From Colwellia sp. BRX10-3 (lineage in GTDB: Bacteria > Pseudomonadota > Gammaproteobacteria > Enterobacterales > Alteromonadaceae): a stretch of DNA of 64,000 nucleotides. Below are positions 1 to 8,498 of this stretch, piece by piece. The stretch lies in assembly GCF_014077505.1 (NCBI RefSeq), contig NZ_JACGWA010000001.1:620001-684000 (forward strand), given 5' to 3'. The first letter of the stretch is position 1. Each line of letters begins with the position of its first letter. A program made the position numbers and the translations under genes. The notes beneath the pieces were generated by a model. That model searched no databases. It saw nothing but the letters and a program-made list of their open reading frames with translations, and was not told where the DNA came from.

Positions 1-127
1 TGATAAATAGCCCTTTATAAATAAGCCCTTATAAACACGTGTTTTTACAAAACAATTCGCCATTTTGCCCTGCTATGGTTACTATAAAGGTATGGCTCGC
101 TATTTCCTTCGACAAAGTTTCTAAAAT

Positions 128-874
128 ATGACTGCAATATTGTATGAACATCCGCTTAATGAGCGTATACGTAACTATTTAAAACTCGAGCAACTATTTG
201 CTCAAGCGACAGACTGTTTACACTATAATATTATCACCAGTCACAGTGTGTTTTTTAATGCTTTATTTGCCATTTTAGATACTTTAGAACGTAATGATAT
301 TCGTGGGGATTTGATTAAAGATTTAGAAAAGTTAGAGCAAAATTTAGTGATATGGTCGCAAAACCCAGATATTGATAACGCAGCCCTTGAAAACAACTTA
401 CAAAAGACAGTCGAACTTTCCAGTAAATTAAAAGTGCATAACGCCCAGTGGTTACAGTTAAAATCTGATAAATTTTTAACTGGCTTAAAGCAACGCTTTG
501 TTATTCAAGGTGGTAGTTCACTTTTTGATCTTCCACAATTACAGTTTTGGTTAAACCAACCTAGCACTGAAGTTGAAGCACAATGCCGCCACTGGTTATC
601 GCTACTTGAACAAATTAATGCCGCTTTATCGCTTAACTTGATGTTTCTTCGTCAACGAGCTGCATTCGAAGAAATAACCACCGAGAGCGGATTTTACCAA
701 GATAATGGTGAAGGTTTAATATTAATCCGCATTAAAGTGGCTGATAATTTACCTTTTTACCCAACCATTAGCGGCAATCGTTTTCGCTACTCTATCCGTT
801 TTATGATGCCATGTAATGAAGCTGGACGAAAATATTCCAAACAAGCGACAAAATTCCAGTTAGCACGATGCTAA
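128..874 (+). CDS. zapD: Cell division protein ZapD
   Basis: ZapD (YacF) is a cytoplasmic Z-ring-associated protein that binds the C-terminal tail of FtsZ and cross-links filaments. The 248-residue product has the family's usual length and its typical opening (ILYEHPLNERIRNYLKLE), and is soluble with no membrane segment. The ATG at 128 has no clear Shine-Dalgarno sequence. In gammaproteobacteria zapD commonly follows coaE and precedes yacG; yacG follows here after about 120 bp, and coaE would lie to the left of the window. Its target FtsZ is encoded about 9 kb away. The call rests on family resemblance and synteny, both good. Confidence 0.93.
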   Translation: MTAILYEHPLNERIRNYLKLEQLFAQATDCLHYNIITSHSVFFNALFAILDTLERNDIRGDLIKDLEKLEQNLVIWSQNPDIDNAALENNLQKTVELSSKLKVHNAQWLQLKSDKFLTGLKQRFVIQGGSSLFDLPQLQFWLNQPSTEVEAQCRHWLSLLEQINAALSLNLMFLRQRAAFEEITTESGFYQDNGEGLILIRIKVADNLPFYPTISGNRFRYSIRFMMPCNEAGRKYSKQATKFQLARC

Positions 875-993
875 TAGTTTTCAGTATTAGATTAACTAGC
901 TTAGCCTGCTCTATCGAAAGTTAAACAATATCTAGCTGCTTAGCTAAATATTTCTTATAATGTCTCTACAATTTTCCGCTAGTAATAATTTTT

Positions 994-1230
994 ATGGCAC
1001 TAAAAGTAGCTTGTCCCACTTGTAAAAAAGAAGTGATTTGGCAAGAAGAGAGTCAATACCGTCCATTTTGTAGTAAACGTTGTCAGTTAATAGATATTGG
1101 TGATTGGGCCGACGAAAATCATAAAATTAGTCAACCCGTACAAGGTGCAGTCGACTTAAATGAAGAAATGCTCGATGCTTTAGAAGCTGAGTTTTTACAG
1201 CATAATAAATTCTTTGTTGACCCTGAGTAA
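994..1230 (+). CDS. yacG: DNA gyrase inhibitor YacG (zinc protein)
   Basis: A 78-residue zinc protein of the YacG family; in E. coli YacG binds GyrB and inhibits gyrase. Four cysteine ligands are visible as a Cys-X2-Cys-X15-Cys-X3-Cys pattern (C7, C10, C26, C30), followed by the family signature IDIGDWADE. The acidic C-terminal tail is also typical. It lies downstream of zapD on the same strand, the usual order, and converges on mutT. The Shine-Dalgarno sequence is weak. Length and motifs leave little doubt about the family; gyrase inhibition is inferred from the E. coli protein. Confidence 0.93.
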   Translation: MALKVACPTCKKEVIWQEESQYRPFCSKRCQLIDIGDWADENHKISQPVQGAVDLNEEMLDALEAEFLQHNKFFVDPE

Positions 1231-1247
1231 TAACTACGTCTAAAATC

Positions 1248-1269
1248 ACCTAAAGGTAATACTTTAGGT
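1248..1269 (+). terminator. Possible hairpin terminator after yacG
   Basis: A perfect 8-bp inverted repeat (ACCTAAAG / CTTTAGGT) with a 6-nt loop lies 18 bp past the yacG stop, in the gap converging on mutT. The following bases are only moderately T-rich, so this is a weak call. Confidence 0.35.
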
Positions 1270-1329
1270 ATTGTTGCAGCGAATAGTTTACAACATTTAC
1301 TGGTAGTGACTTCTATTAAAAATTACTGA

Positions 1330-1731
1330 TTATGATGACTGATAGTTTTGTTGCAGCTTTTCAATAATCGCTTTATTAGCTGCCGGAAAGTTTAACGCTT
1401 CAAATTCAGTTAAAGTAAACCAACCAGATTGCTGTCCTTCTAAAGCTTTTGCTTCACCAGTAAAGTTATCAACAACAAATACGTCTAGTAGTACCTTTTT
1501 ATCGCCGTAATCATGGCTGATTTGCATTAGCGATGTGCAAGTTAGCGTATCTATGGCAACTTCTTCTTTTAACTCTCTATGAAGCGCTTGATGGACAGTT
1601 TCATTTTCTTCAACTTTGCCACCTGGAAACTCCCATTTTCCGCCTTGATGGCTATCCGCTAATCGCTTAGTCAGAAAAAACTTATCTTTGTGTTTGATCA
1701 CCCCAACAGCGACATGCACTATTTTTTTCAT
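1330..1731 (-). CDS. mutT: 8-oxo-dGTP diphosphatase MutT (Nudix)
   Basis: A 133-residue Nudix hydrolase that probably removes 8-oxo-dGTP from the nucleotide pool and so prevents A-to-C transversions. The Nudix box occupies roughly residues 38-60: GGKVEENE, then RELKEEVAI. The usual Gly of the REUXEEXGU motif is replaced by Ala, while the metal-binding glutamates are intact. The N-terminal strand (HVAVGVIKHKDKFFLTKR) and length fit MutT. The gene lies downstream of secA on the same strand, the order seen in many gammaproteobacteria, but a terminator-like palindrome separates them. Another Nudix specificity cannot be excluded from sequence alone. Confidence 0.88.
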   Translation of the reverse strand: MKKIVHVAVGVIKHKDKFFLTKRLADSHQGGKWEFPGGKVEENETVHQALHRELKEEVAIDTLTCTSLMQISHDYGDKKVLLDVFVVDNFTGEAKALEGQQSGWFTLTEFEALNFPAANKAIIEKLQQNYQSS

Positions 1732-1882
1732 AATTAACCTAACTACCTATCTAAAAGTGTATTCCCGCTGCAAATAACTGCTAGTCCATTGCGTTAATCG
1801 CCTACATAGACGCTGAGCGGCTCCGGCCTAAGCCCTATCTACAAAAAACTGATCATGCTTGGAAATACAGCATGTCTGAATA

Positions 1883-1909
1883 TAAAAATGCCAGTCAATT
1901 GACTGGCAT
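1883..1909 (-). terminator. Terminator of secA
   Basis: A perfect 22-bp palindrome (1888-1909, ATGCCAGTCAA/TTGACTGGCAT), read on the minus strand, is followed by a short T run and lies just beyond the secA stop. It is consistent with a rho-independent terminator between secA and mutT. Confidence 0.7.
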
Positions 1910-1934
1910 AACAAACAATTTACTCGCGAAATGT

Positions 1935-4613
1935 TTAGGTTAATTTACCGTGACACTGCTTGTATTTTTTACCTGAGCCACATGGACAGGGCTCATTTCG
2001 CCCAACACGTGGCATTGCCGCTTGTTCTGGTTCAGAAGCTGACTCATGCTTAAACTCTTTTGGCGCTTCATCAGCTTTTCTATGTTGCTCTTCAACCGCT
2101 TCAACATCAGACTCTGCTCTAATTTGAACTTTACTTAAAATACCAATAACGTCATATTTTAAGTTATCGAGCAATTCAGCAAACAATTCGAAAGACTCAC
2201 GTTTAAATTCTTGTTTAGGATTTTTTTGCGCGTAACCACGTAAATGGATACCTTGACGCAAATGATCCATTGCCGCTAAGTGTTCTTTCCAATGCGAGTC
2301 TAAGCTTTGTAACATAACTGCTTTTTCAAATTGACGTAAAACCTCAGCACCCACCATTTCTTCTTTGGCAGCATAACTTGCATCTACTTCATCTAGAATT
2401 TTTTCACGTAAAGTTTCTTCATGTAAATTGCTATCTTCTTCCAGCCACTTCGAAATAGGAAGTTCAAGCGTAAGTTCGCCTTTAAAGCGCTCTTCTAAGC
2501 CAGTAACATCCCACATTTCTTCTAATGATTGTGGTGGAATATGTTGGGCGATCAAACCGTTTACTACGTCAGCACGGATTGCTTTAATAACGTCAGCAAT
2601 ATCTGCCTCATCCATTAATTCATTACGTTGTTCGTAAATGACTTTACGTTGATCGTTTGAAACATCGTCAAATTCAAGTAATTGCTTACGAATATCAAAG
2701 TTACGACCTTCAACTTTACGTTGTGCGTTTTCAATACTCTTAGTTACCCAAGGATGTTCTATGGCTTCGCCACGTTCCATGCCGAGTTTACGCATCATAT
2801 TGGTAATACGTTCTGAAGCAAAAATTCGCATCAGACCATCTTCCATTGATAGATAAAAACGGGTTGAACCAGCATCACCTTGGCGACCCGAGCGGCCACG
2901 TAATTGGTTATCTATTCGACGAGATTCATGACGCTCTGTTGCAACAATATGCAAACCACCAGCAGCTAAGACTTTGTCGTGCTCTTCTTGCCAAGCGGCT
3001 TTAACTTCTGCAATTTTTTCTTCGCTTGGGTTATCAAGCTTTTCAAGTGTTGTGCCTAAGTTACCACCTAGTACAATATCGGTACCACGACCCGCCATAT
3101 TAGTGGCAATGGTTACCGCAGCTATTTTACCGGCATCAGCAACAATTTCGGCTTCTTGCTGGTGAAACTTAGCATTAAGTACTTTATGTTTGATTTTTTC
3201 TTTCTTTAAAAATGAAGATAAAAATTCAGAGGTTTCAATGCTGATTGTACCCACCAATACTGGCTGTCCTCGCTCAACACAATCTTTAATATCTTCTAAA
3301 ATCGCTTCAAATTTTTCTTCAGCCGTTAAGTAGATTAAATCAGGTAAATCTTTACGCACCATTGGCTGGTTTGTTGGAATTACTACGGTTTCTAAACCAT
3401 AAATATGATTAAACTCGAATGCTTCTGTATCGGCAGTACCTGTCATTCCTGACAGTTTATTATAGATGCGGAAAAAGTTTTGGAAGGTAATTGACGCAAG
3501 TGTCTGGTTTTCATTTTGAATATCTACACCTTCTTTTGCTTCAACAGCTTGATGTAAACCTTCTGACCAACGACGCCCTTCCATCGTACGACCTGTATGT
3601 TCGTCAACGATTACTATTTCGCCGTCTTTTACAATGTAGTCAACGTCTTTTTGGAATAGCTTATGTGCACGCAACGCAGCCATAACATGATGTAATAAGG
3701 TTATATTTGCTGCTGAGTATAGTGAATCTCCCTGCTGCATTAAGCCCTTTTCGATCATAATTTCTTCGATATGAACTTGACCCAGCTCGGTTAGATAAAT
3801 TTGTTTGGCTTTTTCGTCAATGGTGAAGTCGCCTGTGCTTTCTTCGCCTTCTTTATCTTCTTCTTCCTGTTGCACTAATGTTGGTACAACGAGGTTGATA
3901 TTACGATAGAGTTCAGAGCTGTCTTCTGCTTGTCCAGAAATAATGAGTGGTGTACGCGCTTCATCGATCAGTATCGAGTCTACTTCATCTATCACAGCAA
4001 AGTTTAACGGTTTTTGAGCCCGTTCTTCTGGAGAAAAAGCCATGTTATCACGCAGGTAATCAAAACCAAACTCGTTGTTTGTACCGTAAGTAATATCAGA
4101 ATTATAAGCAGCTTGCTTGTCATCTGGAGCCATCCCCGCAACATTACAACCTACGGTCATGCCTAGAAATTCAAATAATGGACGACACCAATCACCATCA
4201 CGTTTAGCAAGGTAATCATTCACCGTGATAACATGCACACCTTTACCGGTTAGGGCATTTAAGTAGGCTGGTAAGGTAGCGGTAAGTGTTTTACCCTCAC
4301 CGGTGCGCATTTCTGCTATTTTTCCAGAGTTAAGTACCATGCCACCGATCATTTGCACGTCAAAATGACGCATGCTAAATACACGTTTACTCGCTTCACG
4401 TACTACCGCAAAGGCTTCAGGAAGAATAGTATCAAGCTCTTCTCCTTGCTCAACGCGTTCTTTAAACTCAGGTGTTTTTGCTTTTAGTTCTTCATCACTG
4501 AGTGCTTCGAAAACGGGTTCTAGCGCATTAATTTTAGTTACTTCTTTCTGCATTTGTTTAAGTAATCGATCATTTCGACTACCAAACAGTTTCGTCATTA
4601 AATTTACAAACAT
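1935..4613 (-). CDS. secA: Preprotein translocase ATPase SecA
   Basis: SecA is the ATPase motor that pushes preproteins through SecYEG. The product (892 residues from the chosen start) has the N-terminal family opening [16 protein letters not shown], Walker A MRTGEGKT near residue 102, the Walker B region ([14 protein letters not shown]), helicase motif VI ([11 protein letters not shown]) and the C-terminal zinc-binding SEC-C motif [13 protein letters not shown]. The frame is open upstream to a TTG at 4646, which would add 11 residues. I chose the ATG at 4613 because the protein then aligns with the E. coli SecA N-terminus. An M23 peptidase gene lies upstream where enterobacteria have secM; no SecM-like arrest peptide is visible. 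Confidence 0.97.
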   Translation of the reverse strand: MFVNLMTKLFGSRNDRLLKQMQKEVTKINALEPVFEALSDEELKAKTPEFKERVEQGEELDTILPEAFAVVREASKRVFSMRHFDVQMIGGMVLNSGKIAEMRTGEGKTLTATLPAYLNALTGKGVHVITVNDYLAKRDGDWCRPLFEFLGMTVGCNVAGMAPDDKQAAYNSDITYGTNNEFGFDYLRDNMAFSPEERAQKPLNFAVIDEVDSILIDEARTPLIISGQAEDSSELYRNINLVVPTLVQQEEEDKEGEESTGDFTIDEKAKQIYLTELGQVHIEEIMIEKGLMQQGDSLYSAANITLLHHVMAALRAHKLFQKDVDYIVKDGEIVIVDEHTGRTMEGRRWSEGLHQAVEAKEGVDIQNENQTLASITFQNFFRIYNKLSGMTGTADTEAFEFNHIYGLETVVIPTNQPMVRKDLPDLIYLTAEEKFEAILEDIKDCVERGQPVLVGTISIETSEFLSSFLKKEKIKHKVLNAKFHQQEAEIVADAGKIAAVTIATNMAGRGTDIVLGGNLGTTLEKLDNPSEEKIAEVKAAWQEEHDKVLAAGGLHIVATERHESRRIDNQLRGRSGRQGDAGSTRFYLSMEDGLMRIFASERITNMMRKLGMERGEAIEHPWVTKSIENAQRKVEGRNFDIRKQLLEFDDVSNDQRKVIYEQRNELMDEADIADVIKAIRADVVNGLIAQHIPPQSLEEMWDVTGLEERFKGELTLELPISKWLEEDSNLHEETLREKILDEVDASYAAKEEMVGAEVLRQFEKAVMLQSLDSHWKEHLAAMDHLRQGIHLRGYAQKNPKQEFKRESFELFAELLDNLKYDVIGILSKVQIRAESDVEAVEEQHRKADEAPKEFKHESASEPEQAAMPRVGRNEPCPCGSGKKYKQCHGKLT

Positions 4614-4650
4614 CGTGTTAAACCATATTGAGAAGAATATCTTCAACTGA

Positions 4651-4677
4651 AAATAAAATGATCGGCAGAGCCGATCA
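4651..4677 (-). terminator. Hairpin between the M23 gene and secA
   Basis: A perfect 8-bp stem (TGATCGGC / GCCGATCA, loop of 3) at 4659-4677 is followed on the minus strand by ATTTTATTTT. It lies about 60 bp past the M23 stop and about 45 bp before the secA ATG. It could terminate the M23 transcript or attenuate read-through into secA. Confidence 0.55.
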
Positions 4678-4739
4678 CATAAACTTACTTAGTATTGTAA
4701 TCTCAGTTATATTTTAAACAACTGAAATTCGAGCAAAAA

Positions 4740-5636
4740 TTATTGTTTTGCTTTTCGATAAACGAATTTTTTTGGATCTATTTGTCGGTTATTACGTAAA
4801 ATTTCATAATGTACGTGTGGCCCTGTTGAGCGTCCTGTACTACCCATCTTCGCAATAACTTGACCTTTGTTAACAACATCGCCTACAGATACTTTAACTA
4901 CTTTATTGTGGCCGTAGCGAGTTTTTAAGCCATCACCATGATTAATCTCAATTAATTTACCATAACCATAACGATCACCGGCCCAACTCACAACACCTGA
5001 AGCCGTAGCAATAATGTCAGCATTTTCACTGCCAGCAAAATCTACACCCTTGTGCATTGAAGGCTTACCGTTAAAAGGGTCTTTACGTATACCAAAATAC
5101 GATGACAACCATCCCTTAGTAATTGGTCGACCAGATAAATACCGTGTATTCTCTATATGGTGTCCAAAACTGACAGATTCAAGCATTTTTAATTGTTTTT
5201 CTTCATGTCCTAGCGTTTCCCCTAAAGTAGTAATATTGTGTAGTAATTCATCTAAGCTTTCTTGCTTATTGTCGTTACTATCAATCATGGGTCCGCCACT
5301 TGGGGGAGATTGCTCAAAATTGAACTCATTATCTGGAATGCTAGCTTCTTCTGCTAAGCGATCACCTAAGGCATTTAACCTCAGTACTTGGCTTTGTAAT
5401 TCCGCCAACTTCATGGTTACTGCCGTTACTTGGCTATTTACTTTAGGATCATCAATGTTGGGAAGGCTGGACATTGTGTATGTCGGATTTTGTGGCACAT
5501 CATCTGCAGAAGCAATTAAATGAACAATAAAACCAGAAATCAAGGCAAAGGCAGCAAGTGCAGATAGCCAATGTAGCTTATTTAGCTTCATTGAAAATCT
5601 AACGTTCTTTCCACGGTATAGTAATGTTAAACTCAT
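4740..5636 (-). CDS. M23 family metallopeptidase (LytM-type), membrane-anchored
   Basis: A probable periplasmic peptidoglycan endopeptidase or an activator of amidases. The N-terminus has one hydrophobic segment (about residues 24-43), which should anchor it in the inner membrane. Residues 65-160 are rich in coiled-coil-like heptads, and the C-terminal third is an M23/LytM domain. The zinc ligands are visible: H and D in MHKGVDFAG, and HVH in GPHVHYEIL. All M23 ligands appear intact, so it may be catalytic rather than a degenerate activator. This gene commonly sits between secA and lpxC in Shewanella and relatives. Start ATG 5636 keeps the family-like opening MSLTLLYRG; an alternative Met lies at 5591. 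Confidence 0.88.
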   Translation of the reverse strand: MSLTLLYRGKNVRFSMKLNKLHWLSALAAFALISGFIVHLIASADDVPQNPTYTMSSLPNIDDPKVNSQVTAVTMKLAELQSQVLRLNALGDRLAEEASIPDNEFNFEQSPPSGGPMIDSNDNKQESLDELLHNITTLGETLGHEEKQLKMLESVSFGHHIENTRYLSGRPITKGWLSSYFGIRKDPFNGKPSMHKGVDFAGSENADIIATASGVVSWAGDRYGYGKLIEINHGDGLKTRYGHNKVVKVSVGDVVNKGQVIAKMGSTGRSTGPHVHYEILRNNRQIDPKKFVYRKAKQ

Positions 5637-5668
5637 AATTCATTCATCGTTTAGTTCAGAGCTGACTC

Positions 5669-6133
5669 ATGGCAAGAAAATCTAGAATCCCTATAGACAT
5701 GTCAGCGCTGTTTAATTCAACGTCAGGCACTTTGGCACAAATAGCCGCAAAAACCAACTCTTTAACAGTATTGTCAGACATTGTACGACAAATTTGCCCC
5801 GACCTACCAGCAGATGTCTGGAAAATAGCAAATTTCAGGGCTAATGCTATTATTATTGAGGTAAACTCTGCCGTTTGGAGCCAACGTTTGCAATTCGAAA
5901 GAATGAATATTTGCCGAGAATTAACCCAAGTTACTGACAATGTGTTTAATCAGGTAGAAATTAAAATCACCCCTTTTCGCAATAAAGTGCCGGAAAAAAC
6001 TGTTATACCTAACGCCATTAATTCGACAATTTCAGCAGCAACTGCCGCACAATTATTAAAAATAGCTGAAACCGCACCCGATAGTTTACGAAAAAAACTA
6101 GAGAAATTAGCCGCTCACGCTGAGAAAAAATAA
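5669..6133 (+). CDS. dciA: DciA-family helicase-loading protein (DUF721)
   Basis: A 154-residue DUF721/DciA protein. DciA is the ancestral bacterial loader of the replicative helicase DnaB. The DUF721 domain covers about residues 15-100, with the characteristic strand (IANFRANAIIIEVNSAVWSQ) and the following helix (RLQFERMNICREL). The C-terminal part is a basic, probably disordered tail. The gene is divergent from the M23 gene with only 32 bp between starts, so the two promoters must overlap or lie inside coding sequence. Function is inferred from the family. Confidence 0.85.
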   Translation: MARKSRIPIDMSALFNSTSGTLAQIAAKTNSLTVLSDIVRQICPDLPADVWKIANFRANAIIIEVNSAVWSQRLQFERMNICRELTQVTDNVFNQVEIKITPFRNKVPEKTVIPNAINSTISAATAAQLLKIAETAPDSLRKKLEKLAAHAEKK

Positions 6134-6189
6134 CCAGAGTAAAGGCGCCTCAACCAGCGCCTATTCTTTAAAGGTTAAAATTGGACCAT

Positions 6190-7884
6190 TTATTCAATTT
6201 CAATTAAATTATCGAGTTTATTGGAAATAACACCCAATTTTTGCGTCTGTGTCACTGTCTCTTCAGCACCTGATAATACTTCACTACTAATTAAAGAAAT
6301 ATCTTCGATATTTTTAGCTAAAGAAGTAATGGTTAATGATTGTTGATCTGCGGCCTTGGTAATATACTCATTGAGTTCATTAATCGTGGTTATTTGCTTG
6401 GTTACTTGTTGCAAACTCTCGCTTGCCTGCAGCGCATTATCAACCGTATCTTTGGCTTTTCCTCTACTATTTTTCATCACTACATTTGCTTGTTGGCTGC
6501 CAGTTTGTAAGTCACCTACGAGTTGATTTATTTCCCGAGTAGCGGTTTGTGTGCGCTGCGCTAATGTTCGCACTTCATCTGCGACAACAGCAAAGCCTCG
6601 ACCTTGCTCACCAGCGCGTGCGGCTTCAATAGCGGCATTTAAGGCCAATAAATTAGTTTGTTCAGCAATGCTATCAATCGTACTGATAATACTACCAATG
6701 CTTTCGCTGCGCTTTGATAAGTGGCCTACAACTTCATTGGCTTCTTGGATGTTGTCTGATAAAAAATGAATAGCTTGTAAGGTTTCTTGCATCTTCTCAT
6801 AGCTATCAGTTATCCCCTGAGTAATCACTTGCGTGGTTGAGGTAGTATTGTTAGCACTAACAGCAACGTCGCTACTTACTTGCTCTAAATCTGCAATGGC
6901 ATTAGAAATATCAGTTATATTTGCGCGCTGAGTAAAAATATTCTTTTGGGCTTTTTCGGCGATCACCAATGTCGTTTTTGCGTGTTCATCAACATCACTG
7001 GCTTGAGTTTTAATATCTGTTAACACGTTATAAAGCACACTTTGTAAGGTTTGAATGTTTGACGACAACAGTCCTATTTCATACTTAGCCTCTTGGTCTT
7101 GCCAAGCGACTAGCTTCCCTTGTTTCAACTTGTCTGCCATCGCTTGTGTGTGCTTTGTTAAGCTAGCTATGGGACGAGAAACATTGTGATATAGAAAGTA
7201 GTATACTATGGCAATAACAATCGCAAAAATAACAAAAACTAATCCACTCATTTTTAATGCCCAATCATGGGCTTGTATCATTTTAGATTTAATATTTGTC
7301 ACGACAGCAAGGCCGCCTAACACTTTCTCTTCAGATATTGGAATACTATGACAACTTGCGCAGCCATCATGCATATTACTCATTAGTGGTATAGATATTT
7401 TATAATAGTCATCACTGAGTGTCGTGATTGCGCTTAACTTTCCTTGCGAAAATTGTTCGATCGCGCTTCTTTCAAAGGCAGTTTGAGTTGCTGTGACGGA
7501 CTTACCAAATGAGGTTAAATTAAGGGCTTTTTCATCGGTAAATAACCTAACCCGTGGAATGTCTTCGCCAAAATCATGGGTAATGGCAGTATCGACTGCT
7601 TCAATGGTTTTTATCCAGTTGCTATGAATAATAGCTTTTTTATCGGCATCACTTTCACGGGTAAATTCATCATTAAATTTTACAGTTGAAACCATAAACA
7701 TTAACACTGTGCGCTGAATTTGCTCATTACTTTGCTGCTCAATACTTTGCAAAGCATCAGCTTTAAAACCATTTAATAAAATAATTGCCAAGACAATACA
7801 AGCAATAACACCAACCATCGTCAGTCGCATTAATATATTAAAATTCAGAGTTGAAAAACCTAGCGAACGTTGTTCCATTGTCAT
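6190..7884 (-). CDS. Methyl-accepting chemotaxis protein with haem c-type (Tll0287-like) sensor
   Basis: A 564-residue transmembrane chemoreceptor. The order is: membrane segment (about 18-41), periplasmic sensor (about 42-208), second membrane segment (about 211-233), HAMP-like linker, and a cytoplasmic signalling domain with the conserved tip [18 protein letters not shown]. The sensor carries a CXXCH haem c motif (C175-A-S-C-H179) near its end, in the position expected for DUF3365/Tll0287-like domains. It may therefore bind haem c and sense redox state, gas or a haem ligand; this is inference. No pentapeptide CheR tether is visible at the C-terminus. A second ATG at 7878 is better spaced from an AGGA sequence than the ATG at 7884. 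The gene sits alone between dciA and lpxC, next to a repeat element. Confidence 0.88.
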   Translation of the reverse strand: MTMEQRSLGFSTLNFNILMRLTMVGVIACIVLAIILLNGFKADALQSIEQQSNEQIQRTVLMFMVSTVKFNDEFTRESDADKKAIIHSNWIKTIEAVDTAITHDFGEDIPRVRLFTDEKALNLTSFGKSVTATQTAFERSAIEQFSQGKLSAITTLSDDYYKISIPLMSNMHDGCASCHSIPISEEKVLGGLAVVTNIKSKMIQAHDWALKMSGLVFVIFAIVIAIVYYFLYHNVSRPIASLTKHTQAMADKLKQGKLVAWQDQEAKYEIGLLSSNIQTLQSVLYNVLTDIKTQASDVDEHAKTTLVIAEKAQKNIFTQRANITDISNAIADLEQVSSDVAVSANNTTSTTQVITQGITDSYEKMQETLQAIHFLSDNIQEANEVVGHLSKRSESIGSIISTIDSIAEQTNLLALNAAIEAARAGEQGRGFAVVADEVRTLAQRTQTATREINQLVGDLQTGSQQANVVMKNSRGKAKDTVDNALQASESLQQVTKQITTINELNEYITKAADQQSLTITSLAKNIEDISLISSEVLSGAEETVTQTQKLGVISNKLDNLIEIE

Positions 7885-7941
7885 AATCCTTTATGTAAGT
7901 GTTTTCAAGTCAAGTAATACTTCGCCCAATAAAGTCCAGTA

Positions 7942-8144
7942 ATACCAATTCCATTAAATTAGTGCCTCTTGTGCTGGTTAACATACACCAAGCCTGCGTT
8001 GCTCAAATGGATGTGAGTACTTAGGTTTTGTCTGAAACTAAAAACCTGCACGCTCAATCCCAATAGCCAGATATTATTCAATTGATCGTCTTGATTTATT
8101 TGTTCCTTCTTATAACAAGATCACAAACTTAATGGAATTGGTAT
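7942..8144. repeat. MITE-like element bounded by 16-bp inverted repeats
   Basis: ATACCAATTCCATTAA at 7942-7957 is matched exactly as reverse complement at 8129-8144 (TTAATGGAATTGGTAT), enclosing about 170 bp with no ORF. The interior contains a smaller inverted repeat (AGGTTTT 8023-8029, AAAACCT 8041-8047). Size, perfect termini and lack of coding capacity fit a non-autonomous miniature element or a dispersed intergenic repeat. No clear target-site duplication was found. Copy number elsewhere cannot be judged from this window. Confidence 0.65.
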
Positions 8145-8147
8145 AAT

Positions 8148-8187
8148 AATGTTGAAATGTTGAAATGTTGAAATGTTGAAATGTTGA
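8148..8187. repeat. Tandem repeat, five copies of AATGTTGA
   Basis: Five perfect head-to-tail copies of an 8-bp unit begin 3 bp outside the right end of the inverted-repeat element. The array is intergenic and non-coding. Perfect short arrays like this can change copy number by slippage. Confidence 0.9.
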
Positions 8188-8443
8188 AAATTAATGTTCT
8201 ACCCTACTTTTTAATTCATATACTTGCAATCAATACGTAAATTACTTTAACTCTGGATAAGTAAGATTTGTTCAATACTGTCTTTTATCTCATGCCCAAC
8301 GTTAAAACCATTGATAATGGCAGAAAATGAAACTTATACCAATCAGGTTAAGCTTGCTATAGCCTTTGTTTAATGTGCTAAATCGATTATTTCATTCTAA
8401 GTTGCAAGTACACCTTCTAGAGTACAGGCTAATTAATAGCCAT
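8188..8443. other. Rest of the MCP-lpxC gap, no gene seen
   Basis: AT-rich sequence with no credible coding region. At 8336-8351 there is ATACCAATCAGGTTAA, which shares its first eight and last four bases with the terminus of the neighbouring inverted-repeat element, so it may be a decayed end of a second copy. No partner in inverted orientation was seen. Confidence 0.5.
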
Positions 8444-8470
8444 AAAAAAACCAGTACATGACTGGTTTTA
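8444..8470 (-). terminator. Terminator of the dcw-lpxC operon
   Basis: Read on the minus strand, a stem (AAACCAGT / ACTGGTTT, loop CATGT-like) runs into seven T residues, 29 bp past the lpxC stop. This is a typical intrinsic terminator and marks the end of the long cell-wall gene cluster. Confidence 0.82.
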
Positions 8471-8498
8471 ATTTTTCGGAATTATCAACTAAATCGTA

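Noticed and set aside
5014-5523. 169-residue open frame opposite the M23 gene
   Set aside because: Antisense to an M23 gene whose metal ligands and membrane anchor are clear.
4740-5636. SecM-like secretion monitor upstream of secA
   Set aside because: The gene upstream of secA encodes a full M23 peptidase with no arrest-like C-terminal sequence.
5656-5940. 94-residue open frame opposite dciA
   Set aside because: It lies antisense to a well-supported dciA gene and has no recognisable domain or ribosome binding site.
8148-8187. Short repeat array as a CRISPR
   Set aside because: Units are 8 bp, directly adjoining and without spacers; no cas gene is near. It is a simple tandem repeat.
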